A DNA stretch of 64,000 nt, taken from positions 65,473,521-65,537,520 of the forward strand of contig VZSR01003803.1 in the NCBI GenBank assembly GCA_013398615.1, in the 5' to 3' direction. Under the pieces are notes generated by a model. The model was not told where the DNA came from and did not search any database. It saw only the letters and a program-made list of their open reading frames with translations. Below, in pieces: positions 61,222 through 64,000 of this stretch (position 1 is its first letter; the number at the start of each line of letters is the position of its first letter). The DNA is from Brachypodius melanocephalos (taxonomy: Eukaryota > Chordata > Aves > Passeriformes > Pycnonotidae). Both the position numbers and the translations under genes were made by a program.

Positions 61222-61365
61222 GCTGCTGGGGTTTTTTTGTTTCTTTTTGGTTTTTTGTTTGTTTGTTTTGTTTTGTTTTTGTTTGTTTTTTGTTTTTTAA
61301 TGGTTGTGGGTTTTTTTGGTTGCTTGGTTGTGTTTGATGTGGGTGTTTTGTTTTTTTTATTTTTA
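61222..61365 (+). repeat. G/T-rich low-complexity tract
   Basis: Runs of TTTG, TTTTG and TTTTTG units (for example GTTTGTTTGTTTTGTTTTG) with interspersed GG. Open reading here is an artefact of composition. Confidence 0.85.
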
Positions 61366-62907
61366 GAGGGCTTGAGTGTGTGTGTCTATGCTTTCAGAAG
61401 GTGAACTACTATGAGGTATTTTTGTAGTGGGAGACATGAAGATGTTTAAAGAAACAAGTAGATGAGGTTCTGCATAGATACTTTAGGATGCAATCTGGTT
61501 AATTCTGAGATAGGCACACACCAAGTGGACATAGATATACATCCATAGATATGCATACACCTGCATTGCTTTGCAAATTGATTTTTTTTTCTTTTACAAC
61601 ATTATGCTAAAATGAAATAGGTGTCTAAAAAGCATTGCTTTATTTGGATGTGATAGATTATATCATGCATAACTAGCTTTCTGGGACATAGATGAAGGTA
61701 TCTGCCATCTCTATTTTTCTACTGCCATGAGAAACATAATGCAATATCTACTTCTTTTAGTCAGAATTTTGATTAAATTTTCTGCTTTCACAATTTATTA
61801 CATGGCTGTGTAACTTGGATGAGCTGCTGCATTTCCAGGTAACATACATTCTGAAATAATAGCATCTTCTCTCACTTTATAGTCTTATATCTGAGGGTGA
61901 CAATTAGTTAATAATTTTATAATTTCTTTTGATTGTTGCGTAGTGCTAACTTCTCATTTGCACAGTGATTCTACCCTGGGCAAGGAGCCTCATTTTAGTA
62001 GCCTCTGTACAATGCACCAAAAGAAAAGGTGCTTGGTCAGCTAAACCTTTAAGGAGCTGGTTTGTGTTTAATAGATTACATTTACATTATTAGATAATGT
62101 AACACATGCCCTTAAAGCTACAAAAAGTGCTGTTGTATATACTATGCTGCTTCACTTGAAAGCTACATGTTTTACTAAGAGACGGTTTCAAACATTTACT
62201 TAGTAAAACCAAGAATCCCTGCAAAGGATTCTGAAGCTCAGTTCTAAAAGCCACCTGTCCTCAGTAAACCTGAAACAGAAATACCTACTGATTACATAAG
62301 TACTGTTATTTTTGTAGGTTCACTAGCTTTCTTTCAGAGACCTGAATACAGATGACAAAGATAAAATATTGTGCTTTTCTCCTCATCCACACTGCAATTT
62401 TGCTATTAGCATGCTTCATAATGGGTTTACTGTCATCACTGTTGAATTGAATGGGGTTAGCTGAATCATAAGTCACTGAGTGGTTGTGGTGCCTGAATTT
62501 CTAACTCAAGCTGTGCTGTTATTTCTATGAGCACAATACTAACACATTTTCTTAGAAATGAAGTCATAATGTCACTAAATGGTTTGGTTTCTGAAGTTAT
62601 CCATCACTGGTTCCTTCAGGCAGAAACCTTGTTTCACTCCTAACTCTTTTTTAACTCTCCTATGCAAGTACTTGTTTTCATCCTTTCCTTTCCCCTTAAT
62701 TAGTCTTTAAAAGAATTGTGGCTTTGTTTTATGGAAATACTAACAAGGTGAAATTTCAGATGAATTATTTTCTTACCATCCAGATCCTTTTTTCATGTAC
62801 CAAACCAGTTGCTCTTTCATATACCAAACCATTTCTGAAATAGAAATGGCTTTTGGCCATATAGCTGAACTAAGAGGAAGACATGATGGGCAGAGTTTTT
62901 CTGACTT
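61366..62907. other. Non-coding stretch with one inverted repeat
   Basis: AT-rich. GTTTTACTAAG (62169-62179) and CTTAGTAAAAC (62199-62209) form an 11-bp inverted repeat with a 19-base loop. Nothing else recognised. Confidence 0.5.
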
Positions 62908-63011
62908 GAATCACAGACTGGTTTGGAGTGGAAAGAGCTTTAAAAATCATCCAGTTCCAACCACTCCCTGCCAGGGGCAGGGACATCTCCCACTAGACCA
63001 GGTTGTTCAAA
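62908..63011 (-). mobile_element. CR1 LINE 3' tip, - strand
   Basis: GAATCACAGACTGGTTTGGA, GTGGAAAGAGCTTTAAAAAT, CATCCAGTTCCAACCACTCC and CTAGACCAGGTTGTTCAA form the reverse complement of a CR1 3' end. The element is about 100 bases, so strongly 5'-truncated. Confidence 0.9.
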
Positions 63012-63224
63012 AGTTGAATCTGTCTCTGTTTGCACTTTTGTGCATATTTTAGTCTGGAAAGAGGTTTGCCATCCATAAAGCACAGGCAGAGCACAGCAGG
63101 ATTGGGCAGGTGTCTCCCAAGGGCTGGCCTGGGCAGGGAGGGTGGCAGCCCTGCAGAGGAGGATTCATCATCTCCCATGGTGCTGGGGCTGGGCCAGGGC
63201 AGAGAGCTAAGCAGAGCTCACTCC
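63012..63224. other. GC-richer unique segment beside a T tract
   Basis: GC-rich for this window (GGGCAGGGAGGGTGGCAG near 63133), lying between a CR1 tip and a T21 run. No exon or known repeat recognised. It might be a short retroposed piece on the - strand preceding the A run, but there is no positive evidence. Confidence 0.4.
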
Positions 63225-63245
63225 TTTTTTTTTTTTTTTTTTTTT
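63225..63245 (+). repeat. 21-base T tract
   Basis: Uninterrupted T21 directly after GCAGAGCTCACTCC. Confidence 0.9.
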
Positions 63246-64000
63246 AGAGATTTGGATATGGTTGTTTATTTAATATGTTGATGTTTGAGGAAGGCGACAA
63301 AGGAATCTGCCTTCTGGGATTAGTGGGATTAGTACTCAGTTCCTGTTGGTATTCCTGTCATTTTGATTCTTTCAAAGTGATTCTAAGTGGAAGGGTATTA
63401 GTATCTAGACAACTGATTTCTATAATGCTTTCAAAATCCTGAGCCTTGCTCATGAATCTCTCACCTTTGGCAGTGATTCTTCTGACATTCCATTTAATGT
63501 TTTTAATCCTCATTTTCTTTTTCAAAGAGCAGCAATTGCAGTACATAGCTATTACACTTCAGTGGTCTAATCCTAGGTGTGAGTTAGGGTTTATCACATT
63601 ATTTTGTATAAGGAGTGGGTTACAAAAAGTGATTAGAAAACAAACACTTAATGGGTTATTGAGGAGGGAAAGTAGTAATCCGAAACGGTCAAAATGTTTT
63701 CAGTGTAGAAGAACGAATCCATCACAATTTTATTGTTTCACAGGAAGGTAAACTAAGGATGTCAAATTCAGAACTCAAAGAGAATGATTTAATGAATGAT
63801 ATTTTGCTATAAAATAACAATAACATTTTTATTACAAATACTGTCATAAATATCAATGTTTCATAATATATTTCATGGATTATTCCTAGAGATGGTATTT
63901 TTATGAAATATCTTTGTGGTAGTCTTTTACAGTGACTAAGTTACCTAATCTGTAACACATCATTGTTTTTAGAGAGATATTTCCATGGATTTGTTTAGTG
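63246..64000. other. Non-coding stretch to the window end
   Basis: AT-rich, with no recognised element or exon. Confidence 0.5.

Noticed and set aside
1..64000. CRISPR array, phage or bacterial operon content
   Set aside because: No regularly spaced repeats, no dense coding, and pervasive avian LINE/LTR sequence; the window is eukaryotic.

Overview
The window looks like nuclear DNA from a bird. The main evidence is repeat content: about fifteen CR1-type LINE fragments, several ending in the avian CR1 tail (ATGATTCTATG-like), plus one long terminal repeat (LTR) of the avian ERVL type and a second probable LTR. The background is AT-rich, with many T-runs and no CpG island. It resembles a gene desert or very long introns. 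There is no bacterial gene organisation, no CRISPR array, and no tRNA or rRNA that I can recognise.

Layout. Bases 1-520 may be the end of a gene on the + strand: a short open end to a TAG at 63-65, then 3'UTR-like sequence with an ATTAAA signal. From 0.5 to 20 kb the DNA is mostly unannotatable single-copy sequence. It holds a CR1 tail (4.2 kb), an AT-rich palindrome (4.9 kb), a solo ERVL-type LTR (7.6-8.1 kb) and a small CR1 tail (9.3 kb). From 20.8 to 24.3 kb there is a CR1 fragment on the - strand, a 1.07 kb CR1 on the + strand, and two diverged, inverted copies of a repeat I cannot classify flanking the latter. From 29 to 46 kb there is a 44-base T tract, CR1 fragments of clearly different ages (including 1.26 kb and 1.7 kb copies on the - strand), a probable LTR near 40 kb, and two very old CR1-like relics. 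From 46 to 64 kb there are more CR1 pieces, including a 1.0 kb copy at 52.3-53.3 kb, a 26-bp perfect palindrome near 59.55 kb, a possible unrecognised exon on the - strand near 61 kb, and G/T-rich low-complexity tracts.

No complete protein-coding gene could be supported. Most open frames of 60-160 codons look like chance frames or lie inside CR1 copies. CR1 reverse-transcriptase remnants are all truncated and carry frameshifts or damaged motifs, so no autonomous element is present. Recognised CR1 sequence totals roughly 7-8 kb, about 12% of the window. Family names come from recall of consensus patterns, not from a search, and element edges are approximate, usually within 10-40 bases.

I found no convincing new biological system. 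The items most worth checking are the unclassified inverted repeat pair (21.6 and 24.2 kb), the possible - strand exon with a hydrophobic C-terminus (60.8-61.1 kb), and the possible last exon at the left edge.
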